NCBI GenBank assembly: GCA_026225945.1
Contig: JAMJFZ010002500.1
Location: forward strand, 248,001 to 312,000
Length of the DNA: 64,000 nt
Reading direction: 5' to 3'
Source of the DNA: Cricetomys ansorgei
Taxonomy: Eukaryota; Chordata; Mammalia; Rodentia; Nesomyidae
Below, piece by piece: positions 37,801-53,478 of this stretch. The position numbers and the translations under genes are program-made. The notes below the pieces were generated by a model. It ran no database searches. It saw only the letters and a program-made list of their open reading frames with translations, and had not been told where the DNA came from. Every line of letters starts with the position of its first letter. Position 1 is the stretch's first letter.

Positions 37801-39362
37801 CTTTGCCCACTGCTGCTCAGTCTGTCAAATTTCAGTTTTCTAGTAGATCTGGTTGGTTATATTCCTGGGAAAAGGGTTAAGATCAATTGGAAATACGGAA
37901 TTCTAGATCTCAGGAAGGGGCCTAATGACAGGTTAGTTCTAAGTTTTGCTAAGCTTACATAGAGACGTCTGTGAGAATAGGAGAGAGGGACTTTGCTCCA
38001 TGTAACCCAGAATCACCTTTTTTATTTTTATTTTTAAAAGAAGAGGATTCTGTGTGTCATAATACCAACTCATTTCTTAGCATGTGAAACATTCTTACCT
38101 GCAGCCTCCGGTGAACCAGTTTGGTGTGTGGTGTATTTGAGCTTGATATGCTGGACCCATTGCCCCCCTCCCCTTGTGTCCCCGTGACAATAATGTGAAT
38201 TCTTATCACTGAGTATATTCCACACCCTGAAAATTCTAGATGTATTTTTTTAAGTTCTTTGTCAAACCACTTTCATCTCTTGCTTCTGTGTTTCAGAATT
38301 AGGGCTTATTTCAGGTCCTGATCATCTCTCTGCTACTCTTCTCTTTAACATATGGCAGCAGCTGGAAAGGAGTTGGGTAGTTTAGATACTATTTCTAATA
38401 AGAATTGTTGGGCTGGGTTGCAGCTTGGTGGTTGAATGTGTGCTTAGCACGTGTAAACCCATCTTCAATGTGTAGCACCAAAGGAGAAGAAGCAGAGATG
38501 GCTGAGTTTGGGCTTGCTATTTCTATATTTTAGATAAAATAGCCTCTTTTCCTGTCCTCCCAAGACTCTTAGGAGTCATTTAGAAAGCAGATGTAAGAGT
38601 TACAAATCTACCTCTGCCAGTTGGAAGGTCCCGGGGCATCTCTCACTAGGCCCTGCAGACTTGGTACAACCAACTTTACCTTCCTTCTGTTTGATTTCCT
38701 CCTGCCTTCTCATGCTTGGCAGTTTCTATTTATTTTTCTTGTCAGACAGATAATAGTTACTCTTTGTGTACAGGCGTCTGTAATCACTTCCTTGCTAGTC
38801 TTTATTTTTCTCATTCACCTGCCAGCAGCTTTTTCCATTCTAGTTCCTCCAATACTCTTTCACTTTTCTCACAGGGTACGCCTGGCTGGGATGAAGATCA
38901 CTCGACCACCCACCTCTGTGGGACACTATAAGATGGTGAAGCACAGAGGGGATAAAGGCAATGAGGAAAATCCCCACAGGTAGGAAGGGAATTATTACTG
39001 GATTCCTGTCTCTTCAGGAAACTCTTAAATGTCCTTACATTCCAGGCTATTCCTTTTGGATCTTAGTCTTTAATTCTCTAACCCTCAGATTTGACCTCCT
39101 GGTCCGTACCCAGAATTCTTGGACACAAGACGGAATGAACTCATTGACATACCGATTGCTGGCTCGAGAGCTGGGTCCTCTCTATACCAACATCACTGCA
39201 GACATTGGGACTGACCCTCGGGGTCCCCGGGTTCCCTCTGGTCCCCGATACCCACCAGGTTCCTCACAGGCCTTTCGTCAAGAGATGCTGCAACGCCAGC
39301 CCCCAGCCAGGCCTGGCCTTCTGCCTACTGCCAACCACACAGCTCCCCGTGGTTCACACTGA
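34889..39362 (+). CDS. B4GALT3: Beta-1,4-galactosyltransferase 3
   Basis: Type II Golgi membrane enzyme that transfers galactose from UDP-Gal in beta-1,4 linkage to terminal GlcNAc. Six coding exons: 34889-35147, 35692-35927, 37241-37431, 37557-37679, 38875-38979, 39089-39362. Total 1188 bp, 395 residues (human 393; the difference lies in the Pro/Ala-rich stem). A short cytoplasmic tail (MLRRLLERP) precedes a membrane anchor at about residues 10-31, then a stem with an NLS sequon. The catalytic domain has FLHDVDLL (Asp197-Val-Asp199, the metal/UDP-Gal DxD site), the family motif WGWGGEDDD, and a C-terminal NHT sequon. The ATG has A at -3. The frame is intact and all splice sites are GT-AG. 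Expression is probably broad, from the CpG promoter 1.4 kb upstream. Confidence 0.97.
36225..36422 (-). repeat. B2 SINE, minus strand, in B4GALT3 intron
   Basis: Reverse B2 with 'tgctgagccatctctctagc' at its right end, immediately upstream of the DNA transposon at 36474. A minus B1 fragment lies at about 36825-36960. Confidence 0.85.
36474..36673. mobile_element. URR1-like nonautonomous hAT DNA transposon
   Basis: Inverted ends CAGTG...CACTG enclose the characteristic 'gctactgttatgaatcata' and 'ggtcttaggcg' core. An 8-bp target duplication flanks it: GTCTAACG at 36466-36473 and CTCTAACG at 36674-36681 (7 of 8 match). The 8-bp duplication fits hAT elements. The family name is from memory of rodent repeats. 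Confidence 0.8.
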
Positions 39363-39875
39363 CTCCTCCTTGCCCACTTTAATCATGAAAGCTGAATCAG
39401 AGGGGGTGTAGTCCCTGCACCCTCTGCTCCTCACTGATTTCAGAGGGATGTGGGGGAACTAAACTCTAGTGCTGTGTTAGGAGGCAGGGACCTCTCCTCA
39501 CTGTTAGATTGGAGCTGGGCTCCTCTAGACCTGGAGGTTCCTCTTTCTAGGGGCCATCTATCAGGTCTTATGACTGTGAACCTTTGATGTCATTTTAGGT
39601 GACGAATCCTGAGAGTCCCCTGCCCCCGGGGTAGGAGCAGGGCTGGACCCCAAGCCCCTTCCTCATCCATGGATATCACTCTTTTCCAAGAGTGACCTGG
39701 CTTCTCCTGGGACCTCTGTGAATATTTATTCTATTTATGGTTCCCAAGAAGCTGTCTGGTGGAGGAAGCCCTACTTGGGCATTTCCTGCCAATGCTGAAG
39801 TAGCTCCTCTGGTCTTGGCCCAGGGGGCTAGGATTTTGATATCTTTTCTAATAAAGGACTTTGTCTCACCTTTGC
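39363..39875 (+). terminator. B4GALT3: B4GALT3 3' UTR and polyadenylation signal
   Basis: AATAAA at 39850-39855 implies cleavage at about 39870, giving a 3' UTR of roughly 510 nt. Confidence 0.8.
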
Positions 39876-39959
39876 TTGTGCTTTCTGCATTCCAGGCTAC
39901 TTTATCCTCTCCCCCTACCCCGTCCCTGACAAGCCTATGGGTTGACAGAATAGCAAGAC

Positions 39960-40007
39960 CAAGCTAAGCTCCAGCAACTTTTATTTTCATGAGTGGGAAA
40001 GAGGGAA
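39960..40007 (-). terminator. PPOX: PPOX polyadenylation signal, very short 3' UTR
   Basis: On the minus strand AATAAA (39985-39980) lies only 22 nt after the stop codon, predicting a 3' UTR of about 40-50 nt. Fewer than 100 bp separate this end from the convergent B4GALT3 end. Confidence 0.7.
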
Positions 40008-44014
<4,007 letters not shown>

Positions 44015-44119
44015 TGTAAGACCTAGGGAAAGGTCGAGATACTCCCGACAGAACCAGAGGCTCTGGTTCTGTTTTACAACTGCAGAAACGCTCACTGGCC
44101 CCGAACCCCACCTCTGGGC

Positions 44120-44550
44120 ACTTACTGATTTGTGAGCAATTAAGGCAGGGCGAGAGTACGTGCTGGTGGAAGAGTGAATTCTTCGTTCAGAGGCCAAGAC
44201 TTACCCAGGAGATAGGCGGACCAGAGAAAATGAGTGATAGAGGCCCTAGGGCCAGTCTCTTCTGTCCGTGCGGATAAGGGCCACGCCCACGCTATCTCCC
44301 CAGCTCAAGCCCTCTGGAGTCCAGAATTTTGCGGTGCTCGGTTCTCCCAGCCTCAGCCTGCGAGTACATTGAAGTCTGGTATGCCCGCCCCTAACTTTTA
44401 GGGTCCCTCCGACTCTCCGTCTACTCTATTCTGGCGGCCCGCGGCTGCGCTTTACTTTCCTGCTTCGGGATTGGTGGGTCCTGGAAAGCGAGTTCTGGAT
44501 TGGTAGGCTCTGGATACATCCACCAATGAAAACACCGAATTGGCAGTGAT
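44120..44550 (-). promoter_or_regulatory. PPOX: PPOX promoter and noncoding first exon; cluster of four CCAAT boxes
   Basis: The ATG exon begins at 44022 (acceptor CCCTAG/GTCTT). Two possible donors for untranslated first exons lie at 44126/44125 (GTAAGT) and about 44206 (GTAAGT). Upstream, four CCAAT/ATTGG pentamers lie within 75 bp: 44470-44474, 44499-44503, 44523-44527 and 44539-44543. This suggests an NF-Y-driven, TATA-less promoter. Confidence 0.6.
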
Positions 44551-45180
44551 GCTACCAGCGGAGCAACAGTCGCGTTCAGAGTCAGTTCGTGGAACTGGTT
44601 AACTCGTTCGTTGCTTAGGAGTTAGTTGCAAGAGCCGACACTGCCCTCCCCAGGGCCAAGACAGCGAAGAGCTGAATCCAAGAGTTAGCATTCCCCAGCT
44701 CAAGCTTCCCAGGCCTGTGGTGAGAACCCTGGAGGGCGGGCCCCGGGAGCTTTGGTTGTAGAGATAAAGACACTTGGAGGCCAGTCCGTGGGGAGATTGC
44801 TCCATAAACAGCTCCTTGATGTTAGCAACAGACAGGGCCTACGGGAGCTAGGGCAGCCCGGCAACGGAACCAGTGTTTGTCAACAGGGGTTCTTGGGTGC
44901 CTTGCCCTCGAGGGGCAGTCCCCCTCTCCAGCAAAAAAAAAAAAAAAGGCGTCCTAATGCCTGCACTCTATTTCAGGCCTCCCCGAGGCTTCACAAGTCT
45001 CAAGGTTTGTCTTCCCGGTACCACTAAACTCTGGTACAAGTCTGAGGCCTTGTCAATCCCTGTTCTTTTCCTTCTGTTCTGAGCGCCCCCACCTATTCAG
45101 AGACAGAATTAGGTTCCAGAAAGGTACCAGTTGAACCAAGTTCTAGATATCCATTCCTTACCCGCAAATTCAAACATGAA
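44551..45180. other. Spacer between PPOX promoter and USP21 3' end
   Basis: About 600 bp of unique sequence with an A-run at 44933-44947. No gene is seen. Confidence 0.6.
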
Positions 45181-45184
45181 CATC

Positions 45185-45452
45185 ACTTTTTCGTAATAAA
45201 TTTATTCACAAAAAGTGAGATTGCAGAGGTTCTGGGGGCTGTACATGGTCAAGGGCCAGGTGAGCTCTGTACATGGGACAGGGAAACAAGGTGGAAAGGT
45301 ACTTCTTAAAAAAAATAATGGGAGCTACAACCACCCCTCCCCCCTCCCCGATTAAAAAGACACAAAAATAGACGTCTCTGAGGTAAATGGGGAGCCTGGG
45401 GGCTTAAGGGTGTTGAAAAGGTTTTCACAGGTGCCAGGGCTTCAAGATGGTG
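45185..45452 (-). terminator. USP21: USP21 3' UTR and polyadenylation signal
   Basis: AATAAA on the minus strand at 45206-45201, within a T/A-rich context, gives a 3' UTR of about 265 nt. Confidence 0.8.
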
Positions 45453-48400
45453 TCACAGGCACCGAGGTGACTCCTGCATCAGTTGGTAGAACAGCACGTA
45501 GCCCTCACTGGATGCCACCTGATTTTCACTGACAGGGGAGACACTAAGAAGGGAAATGGGGTATGGTTGTAATCTTTTCTGTGTATCCTCCCTCCTTCCT
45601 CCAAGACTCAACCTCAAGTACCCAGGTGGAGATCAGGAGAGACTCTACTCCTGTCCTTTGTCAGAATCTCATCTTTTGGGGCTTCACAGGAAGGGATGGT
45701 GCCAGGGCTGCGGTGGGATGGGGCAGGAGTTGAATAAGAGGCTGTTCTCACCGGGAGTCATTGTAGACATGCCAACCAGTCTGGCACCGGCACAGGGCTG
45801 TATAGTGGCCATAGTGGACACTACCCGAGTGGTTACAAAGGGCATACAGCTGGTAGACAGGGCTTCCTGTGGGTTAGATAAAATCACTTTCTACAATCAA
45901 GAGCTGTGTCCCCCTCCTGAAGGCTCCTTAGGACATTTCCCACCAGACTCACCCGCTTTGTCACTGGCAAAGTCCCCTAGGCTCAGTCGCTGCAGTGGGA
46001 AGTCTACACCTACTGAACTTTTCTTGATGGAGCCTCGGGAGGTGGAAAATCGATTCAGATCTAAGCCCTAGTTAAGGAGCATTTGGGAGGTAGAGGGACT
46101 CTAAGGGGAACTGAAGTGATACATTCAATACCCTCCATTCCCCCAACACATTCTGAAAGATGGCAAAGAAAATTGGGGTGGTGGGTGTCTCCTAAGGAAA
46201 ACTCAATGAAGGTGAGAGGAAGCAGAATGTATGGGAGATCCCTAAGAGAAATAAGAGCTGGAAGATTAGGATATGGAGCACGAGGATTCGGGGGAATCTT
46301 TGTACTGTCAACTTTTTGGTACTTCGTGTTTTCTGCCGACATCGGTCACACACCTAAATAAATGCCAAATGGAGTTAGGTCAGTGTGCTCTCACCTCAGC
46401 TGGTTTTTCTGATACTCCAATCACATATACATTAGTATGTTTCTCGTTGTTTTGACCCCCCCCTTTAACCTAGGCATACTAGGACATATCTGAGACCCCC
46501 AACACACACCCAGACATGTAACTGTTATTCTCATACTAAGGAAGCATGCATCGCCTTTTATCCAGACTTCCCCAGGCTCCCACCGTTGTGATCCCTCACA
46601 TACTGGGGCATTTTCCGACTCTAGCTCTTCTTCCTTGGTGAAAAGGCTGAAACAATCCCGCAGAGACACTTTGCCCCCAGCAAATCCTTTCTAGGGGGAA
46701 AGGGGAAGTAAGGGTCAGCATATTCTGAATTTACTTTTTTTTAATCTTTTCTTATCAGGCTTCAGTTCTACTTTAGAGACCCACAGTCCCCACCACTTGG
46801 GGGTGGATCACAGAACCCATGTTCCATTCACCCTGGAATCCTCCGGAACCACACCTTAGGGATGGGCAGGGACAGGTCACAAAAAACCTCGAAGGTCGTG
46901 GAGCGATACCCACAGGACTGGCACTTGAGGCAACTTTTCAACTGGCCCACAAACAGGTCTAAATAGAAGCAAAAAGGCAGGAGGAAAAGTCACTGTCAGA
47001 TGCCTAAGGTGCTTTCTTGGAATCCTGTTCCCACTCCTTTGCTTGATTTGCCTGTCTAACTACAATACTGCCCATCAACTCTACGCATCATTTCACATCC
47101 TTTTCATCCAGCTTTGCTCTCATTCTTTCTTCCCCCAAGCCCAAATCCCGTTTTGCCCATTCCATACCCACAATCTTGCTGTCTTCTCGCTCCAGGTAGC
47201 GCTTCCACATTAAATTGGCTCGGTCATCATCACTACCACAAAAAAAGGGGGGTACCCATAAGAAAGCTGTAATACTGGGAACCCCCAAACGATTAAAATT
47301 ATCCATAGAGCCCTGTTCTCTATCCACATACCAGCTCCTTCCCTAAATTTCTAGTAAAAAGATTATTGCTTCTGATAATTTTCTGAGGAAATCCAAGATG
47401 GGGATGGATGGAGATATATATATAAAATGTCACATTCCTCTACAAGCCCTTTGATGTACTTTATTGTAAAAGGTCCCTCCTTCTTCAATTTAGTGACATC
47501 CCTGACACTATTTTCTGCCTTTAGCTCCACCCTTCGACTTTCCGTCGTCGTCGTCGTCCTCCTCCTCCTTCCTTGTACTTACAAACCATCTTTCCATACT
47601 AAAAGGTCTCCTCAGGCCCTACATTTCCAGCTTAATCAATTAGCTTAGTTCTGTGAAGACTGAATGCTACTGATAAAACTACTGGCGAGAGGAGTTGGCA
47701 ACCCTTACCTTAATTCGGGTTCTTCATGCAGAGCCCCTCCTCGGCGAGGTGGGGAGGGAACTGGACCACTGGCCAAGATTGGTGGTGCCCGGCGACCTCG
47801 TCGGTTGATTTCAAGGTGCAACCGCTCCATGAGGAGCTTCAGGAACTCTTGGGCATCCTGCTGGCTACAGCCAGACAGAATATGGGCAACTCTTAGACCA
47901 CAGATAATACTTGACTACCCACGTTTCTTCCTCCTTAGTATAGAAAACCTCAAGGCTCAGCACAATGCTGCTGGAGCCCCTGCTTGACCCCAACCCCAGA
48001 CTTGACCAGAAAGAAATCCTATCCTCTCAGTTTCCTACCTGTATCCAGAGAAGGAGGGAACGTATTTCTGGAAAACAGCCCGGAATCGAGTAGGATTCAC
48101 AGCTTCACAGGAGTCAGGGTGCCAGAGGGCACCGATCACATCTGCAAAGGCTGTTGGTGTGACAGCAGGAAAGGGATACAAAGATTAATGTCTAGAAGAG
48201 CAGGCAAGAGACTGAGTGGATAGAAAGCCTCTAAGAAAGGAGGAACTGGGAAAACAGATGTAACAGTCAGATTGAAGGGCTGGGAACCATTGGGAGGACA
48301 GGACTGAAGGGGTTGGTGGAAAGAGAACAGAAGGATCAGGAGTTGTTACCCACCTTCCGTGAGCTCCTGGGCTCGGCCTCCTCCTGGCACCTCTTGCCGG

Positions 48401-50027
48401 AAGTCCCTTCGCAGACAAAAGTCTCGAAGAGGCCTTGTGCTGCTCAAACACTGTAGCACGGCATTCAAGAAGCACTGGGGAAGCAGGACACCGCCATGAC
48501 CTTTTCAGACTGGTGCCCAGCAAGCCTAGGAGAGCTTCAGTACTCTCCTACAAGCCTTCCCAAAATCTGCAGATCGTCTCCACCCCCAAAACCATTTCAT
48601 ACTCCCTTTACAAAGGAAGGACAGGAAACTGGCTCTTACTGTATTTCCCAGATTTCGGAGGCCAACATGACCAGAGCCCAGAAGCAGTGTGTGATGAGCC
48701 TAGAAGTCAGAGTACAATCATATTCTACCTGGCACTTTCAATAGTGTGCTGCTGAATGTCTCCCCAACCACATTCGTGCCCCAACTCCACCCTTTCCCTC
48801 CCTGGCCTTCCTACCTCACTGGTCATGAGTAGTAAACCCATCACAGCTGAGCGTACCACAGACTCAGCCACGGCTGTCACACCTATTCCCCATTTACTCC
48901 GTTGCTCTGCTAGCCGACGCTGTAGCTCCTGAGGCAACTCCCCAAGCACTGGCATGGTTGCCCAGCTACTCCCCACCCCCACTTTGCTACCCCCAAATCC
49001 CCCTCCTGCCCCCGTGGCCTCTTCTTGCACCCTCTCCTGCTGGTTCCAACTGCAAGCAGCCTAGCTCAGTTAGCTCAGGAAATGGGTAACCACAGGAGTG
49101 CAGGTGCTCTAACTCCGCCCCTCTTCAGCTCCAGGGATCAATTAGGTCTAGGCCCCATCCTAGGAGAGACGATGCCTTAAAAGAAAGGGCCAAGGACCCA
49201 ATGAAGAATTCTAAATAGCTGAGTTAATTCTCTAGGGACTAGAATGGCACACCAAGTTGGAGAATCAAACTAGATCTAGAAGGCCTCAGAAGGGAGAGGA
49301 GTCCACTGGTGTAATGAGGGTTTGACGAAGGGACTTGGAGAAAGGGAACAGGACAGTTGTATCACAAGATAGCTGAAGGCAAGAGGAACATAAACATGGA
49401 AGACCGCATGTGTTGGCAAGTCCTCACCATCTTGTCATCAGAGTAGAAAGGCTCAGAGGGCCTGGCAGATATCATGTGGAAGGAGCCATGGGAAGTAGGG
49501 GGCTCTGTCCGTATGCTGAGCAGGGTAGGGGGGCCAGGGAAGCCCCCAAGACGCCGGAGAGAAGTGCTACGTCTCAAAGTGGGTGGCTCAGGCCGGAGGG
49601 CCAAGCGGCTCAGTGCAGACCCTAGCTCACCAGTGCCACGGTGCCCTCCCAAGGCAATACCCATTGGACGTAAGTCCCCACTGCTCACAGACTTGGAACG
49701 AGCTAAGTTGGTCCGGGTTGGGAGAGGAAGAGCCACAGTTGGGGGTGGTGAGCCAGGCAAGGGAACTCCATGATCTGCTCGAAGTGGGCCTCTAGGACGA
49801 GAGCTTGAGGTTCGACCCCGACCCAGCTCCAGTTTCTTGAGTCTTTCATCAGGGAGACCTGGCCTGGGAGGCAAAGGTCGTAACATGGGGTTTGGCCCAG
49901 GAACTGGGTTTCTGCGCTCCTTGCTGCGGGCCCGGGAAGGAAATGGTATCTTGGTTCCCACTCGGGGCTGTACATTGACAGGTGGCTCTCGAGTCCGGCC
50001 CAGGCGGTGCTCAGAGGCCTGGGGCAT
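45453..50027 (-). CDS. USP21: Ubiquitin carboxyl-terminal hydrolase 21
   Basis: Deubiquitinase of the USP family; it also removes NEDD8 in some reports and acts on histone H2A and signalling proteins. Twelve coding exons: 49428-50027, 48640-48699, 48354-48474, 48039-48150, 47709-47864, 47168-47232, 46855-46958, 46604-46690, 46275-46353, 45953-46060, 45752-45866, 45453-45543. Total 1698 bp, 565 residues, equal to human. The first 200 residues are basic, Pro/Ser/Arg-rich and disordered-looking, all in one exon. The USP fold follows, with catalytic Cys221 (NT/CFLN, the first codon of its exon), His518 (HYGHY) and Asp534 (YND). Zinc cysteines are Cys384, Cys387, Cys437 and Cys440. The intron between exons 9 and 10 is U12-type. 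The start ATG (A at -3) lies 21 nt inside its exon. Confidence 0.97.
46061..46274 (-). other. USP21: Minor-spliceosome (U12-type) AT-AG intron of USP21
   Basis: The intron must lie between ...GTG-CTC-C and AT-CTG-AAT to keep the reading frame (exons of 79 and 108 bp fit exactly). The intron begins ATATCCTAAT, matching the U12 donor consensus ATATCCTT at its first seven bases. A TCCTTAAC branch-point box lies at 46078-46071, with its adenosines 11-12 nt from the 3' end. It ends TTAG. No GT donor in this area gives a correct frame. Confidence 0.88.
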
Positions 50028-50829
50028 CGTAGATGCTGCAGGCTGGACCTGAGGGGAACAAAGGGTCAGCATTTGAATTAGGAAAGGAGATAAGATATGG
50101 GCTACCTGCAAGCTGGCTTCTACATATACGGAGGGCATGAATCACGTCTATAAAATCAGGTCTTGCACCCCCGGTACCTAACAATGTTTGGCACAAAGAA
50201 AATGCTTAGTATCCCTTGAATAAACAAATGATTGACTAGTAGCCCATCATTTGACCTTTCTGTGCCCCATCTCCTTCTCTATAGAATACAGCTATATTGA
50301 AAAGCCAGTGGTAGACCCAATTTCAGCTGTTTTAATAATCTACAAACTCCTAAAAATCCTCCTATCTGGCTAGTCAAGTGAGACATGCCCCAGACCTGGG
50401 ACTGTAGATGCAGAAAACCACAGTCCAAAAGACAGTATTCCAACCTCAATCCCTACCCCTCTGGGTTACAAATGAAGCCTATTAAATGGATGATTTGCAA
50501 TCCACTCCCTCCCCCACTTCTGGACTCCCACTTGGCACTTGGGCCCAGGGGGCAATGGTTGGGATGGAGGACGAACTACTTGACCCCTAATCTCTATACC
50601 TCTCGCTCCACAACAGGGTTTTACCCGGGTCCGCCCCCCTCGAGGGCAGAAAGGCCGAGGCCGCTGATTGGCTACGGGGTCCGGCGGCAGATTCCCCGCG
50701 GTCCCAAGAATGCTGTTCTTCCAGCCCAGTTCTCCCAGGCTCCGCTGAGCACCGCGAGCCCCTTTTGTGGTGAAAGTCCTCTGAGGTCTGGATCCGTCCT
50801 CCCTCAGCTCCCCCACCCCACCCCGCCAT

Positions 50830-51030
50830 AACGTCCCGGCCCGTACCTGTCCCCCGGTGAGGCCGCGGGGGAGGCCAGCTGGGGTCCAGCTCCAGCTCAG
50901 GGCCACCCCCTCCTACCCCCGAACAGCCTCCCCACGGGCCAGGCTGCAGCTTTAGCCGCAGCTGTTGCCCAGCTCGCTCCCGCCGCAAGGGCCGCCGCCA
51001 TCTTTGTTGGTGCCGCCTGGCCACCGGCCA
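50830..51030 (-). promoter_or_regulatory. USP21: CpG-island promoter and noncoding first exon of USP21
   Basis: CpG-dense GC-rich DNA. A consensus donor (CAG/GTACGG) at 50847/50846 ends a likely untranslated exon, spliced to the acceptor at 50049 before the ATG. An AAGATGGCGGC motif on the minus strand lies at 50994-51004, near the expected transcription start. Confidence 0.65.
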
Positions 51031-51129
51031 CCGGCTTCACAGTCTCTCAAGGCGCCTGCGCGCCCACACTCGGACTCCTCCCACCCACCTCCTCGACGCT
51101 TGCGTGAGCCCGCCCCCACGGCTCCCCGA

Positions 51130-51660
51130 CCGACACCATGGAAACGCAGCCAACTTTAGAACCACTCGTTCCGGGCCCTGCCGGGTGGTGGTCTTTAAAT
51201 CATTGCTGCAAGTCCCTGAAGGCAAGGCCCCTCCTCACTCTTCCTGTGGTTCATAGGGATGAAGAGCCGAAAAATCGAATAACAGAAAGGCTTGCAGCAC
51301 AGATTCTTTCCAAACAAGAGGGATGCAGTGTGGAAAACTGCATGCAGGTCCAGGTCCAGGTCCAGTTCCAGCCCGCGAACCAATGGAGAAGCATTGAGCA
51401 CTCCACCGAGGGATGGGAAGATCCCTAGTGGGCACAGAAGGCTGGACTTGTAAAACCCTTTCTTCAAGCTCCTTTGCAGACTCAGGCAGCGAGGAAAGCA
51501 TGGTTCACTACTAAAGGGCAAAAGCAAATCTCAACAGCAGGGAAAGAAATCAGATTTTCTGTCATTTGTTAGATTTTGAAAAGGGCACTCATTTCCCCTC
51601 CTCCCAAGTACCTCCATATTTTGCGTGTTCAACTTTTTAACAGCCATCAATGAGAACCAC
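51130..51660. other. Short spacer between USP21 promoter and UFC1 3' end
   Basis: Unique sequence with a small hexamer tandem (CAGGTC, about 51346-51363). No exon is supported. Confidence 0.5.
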
Positions 51661-51664
51661 AGGC

Positions 51665-52009
51665 TACGATAGGAAGCAGCTTTTATTGACAGATTATCTC
51701 CAGAAACCAAAAAAAAAAGCTATGTGCTGTCAGTTATGCCCTATGCCTCAAAGATGCCTCCAGGGTTCTACTTGGAGAAGGGATTTCAATTATTGACTAT
51801 TTCAAGGCCTAAGTCTTTCACTTCCCTGTATAACTGAATTTAGAAACTTTGTTACCTTACTCAGTTGTTAGGGGTTCCCCCACCCCAACTCTAGATATAG
51901 CTATTTTTGTAACAACCAGTGGTGAACCCTGAGTAAGGAGAACAATTCTCAAGAAATAGGAATACGGCCTATCAAAAGTCCCTCTGTCCTGCCTCAGTGG
52001 CTTGATCCT
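51665..52009 (-). terminator. UFC1: UFC1 3' UTR and polyadenylation signal
   Basis: AATAAA on the minus strand at 51688-51683 gives a 3' UTR of about 340 nt. Confidence 0.8.
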
Positions 52010-53420
52010 TCATTGGTTGCATTTTTCTTTGTGCTGGATCACACCCTTCAGAATCAGATCAGGGATTTCCACTGCCAGCCAAGGACCCAGCTGCAATACA
52101 AGGGAGACCCTGTGAGGTTACTACTACAGTCGCTTGTACTACCCTCTTGTTCCACCTGAACTTCCTTCCCAGACACTCTAGGAGAACATGCCCAAGGGAC
52201 ATCAGTGTTACTCCCCATTTAGTCTCAGCTCTTTCTGATACTGCTTAGGCAGTGAACCCTCCCTCCTCCTCTAATACACCAAGAATAAAAAACTCACCCC
52301 CAGAGCCATGAGATGAGCCAGACCAAACTTGGGCACATTCCTGGCCCACAAAGGTTTGAAGTGATCAGTCAGACATATTTTGCCACCCCTATGAGGACAA
52401 GAAGAAGGAGTTGACAGACAAAACTGGCCATAAAGTATAGCAGCAGCCTCTTGGGAGCACAGGAACATTATTAGTGATCAGAATTGAGAATAAGGTCAGC
52501 GAAGTACTTTGCATAGGCTCAGCATAGGTCCATAGGACCTGGACTCCCTCTAGACTCTGGACCAGCAGGCTCTGGGGAAACCTTCTGTCTCTTGAGCTCT
52601 TCCCTAAGGCTTTTTTTGCTCTTTCTCATCTCCCAGTCAGTCCTACCTGTACATCTTTGCTGTCTTCCCATCCAGCTCAGGGACTGCAATTTCTGGAGCA
52701 GTGGTAGGATATGTGATAGGAATCTGGAGAAATTACAAAGCCTTAATAAAACAGAGAATAGAGATAGAAATGAACTAGTCTAATCAAAAGTACATATTTT
52801 TGGTTGAACTGATGTCCAACAGATTCTCAGCATAGAGATTAGTAATTATTATACGTCTGCTTCAAACCTCAGCTTTCCCCTGCCATTTTAAAAGTTTTAT
52901 TTGGCCCCTTTAAGAAAGGTTAGCTTGTTAGCAATCACCTACTTGATACCTTTCTACTAACCTTCATACTTCCCATTCTATCACACTCACTTCAAACTCG
53001 ATGTCAAACTCATACTTGAGGAAGTCATGGATGTACCAGCATTTTCCAAACCACCTGTAACAAAGACCAAACCTCAGTCCAACCATCCCATTCCTGTCAG
53101 ACTCAAATGACAGCTTAGGCCACCAAGCTGGTAGACTCATAGGTGTCAGGAATTAGAGAACTCTAAACTGATACATGGCAGCTTTGGCAATGCGTTATGG
53201 GATACCAAATTACTTAGTCCAGGTGAGGTTCCTACCCACACCTCCCAAGAGGATCTGCTTACCGGGTTCCTTCCTTGTTGGACTCCAGTCGGAACCAATC
53301 ATTGTCTGAATTCTTGTTGTTCTCCACATACTGAAAGCAGAAAATGAGATCTTAGAAAAGGGAGCTGGCCCAATGGCAGCCCCTCTCTTCAAAAGAAAAG
53401 TGATTATTTTGTTTTTCTTC

Positions 53421-53478
<58 letters not shown>

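Noticed and set aside
46200..46280. Seeming decay of USP21 coding sequence after RFPRILVL
   Set aside because: The unmatched sequence is the start of a U12-type intron; the expected residues resume at 46060.
49362..50138. Extended open frame around the first USP21 coding exon
   Set aside because: The extra N-terminal codons lie upstream of the acceptor at 50049, and the tail after DDKM is past the donor at 49427; both are intron.
53417..53478. Regularly spaced repeats that could be mistaken for a CRISPR-like array
   Set aside because: Simple (CTTT)n microsatellite with no spacers, in an animal genome.
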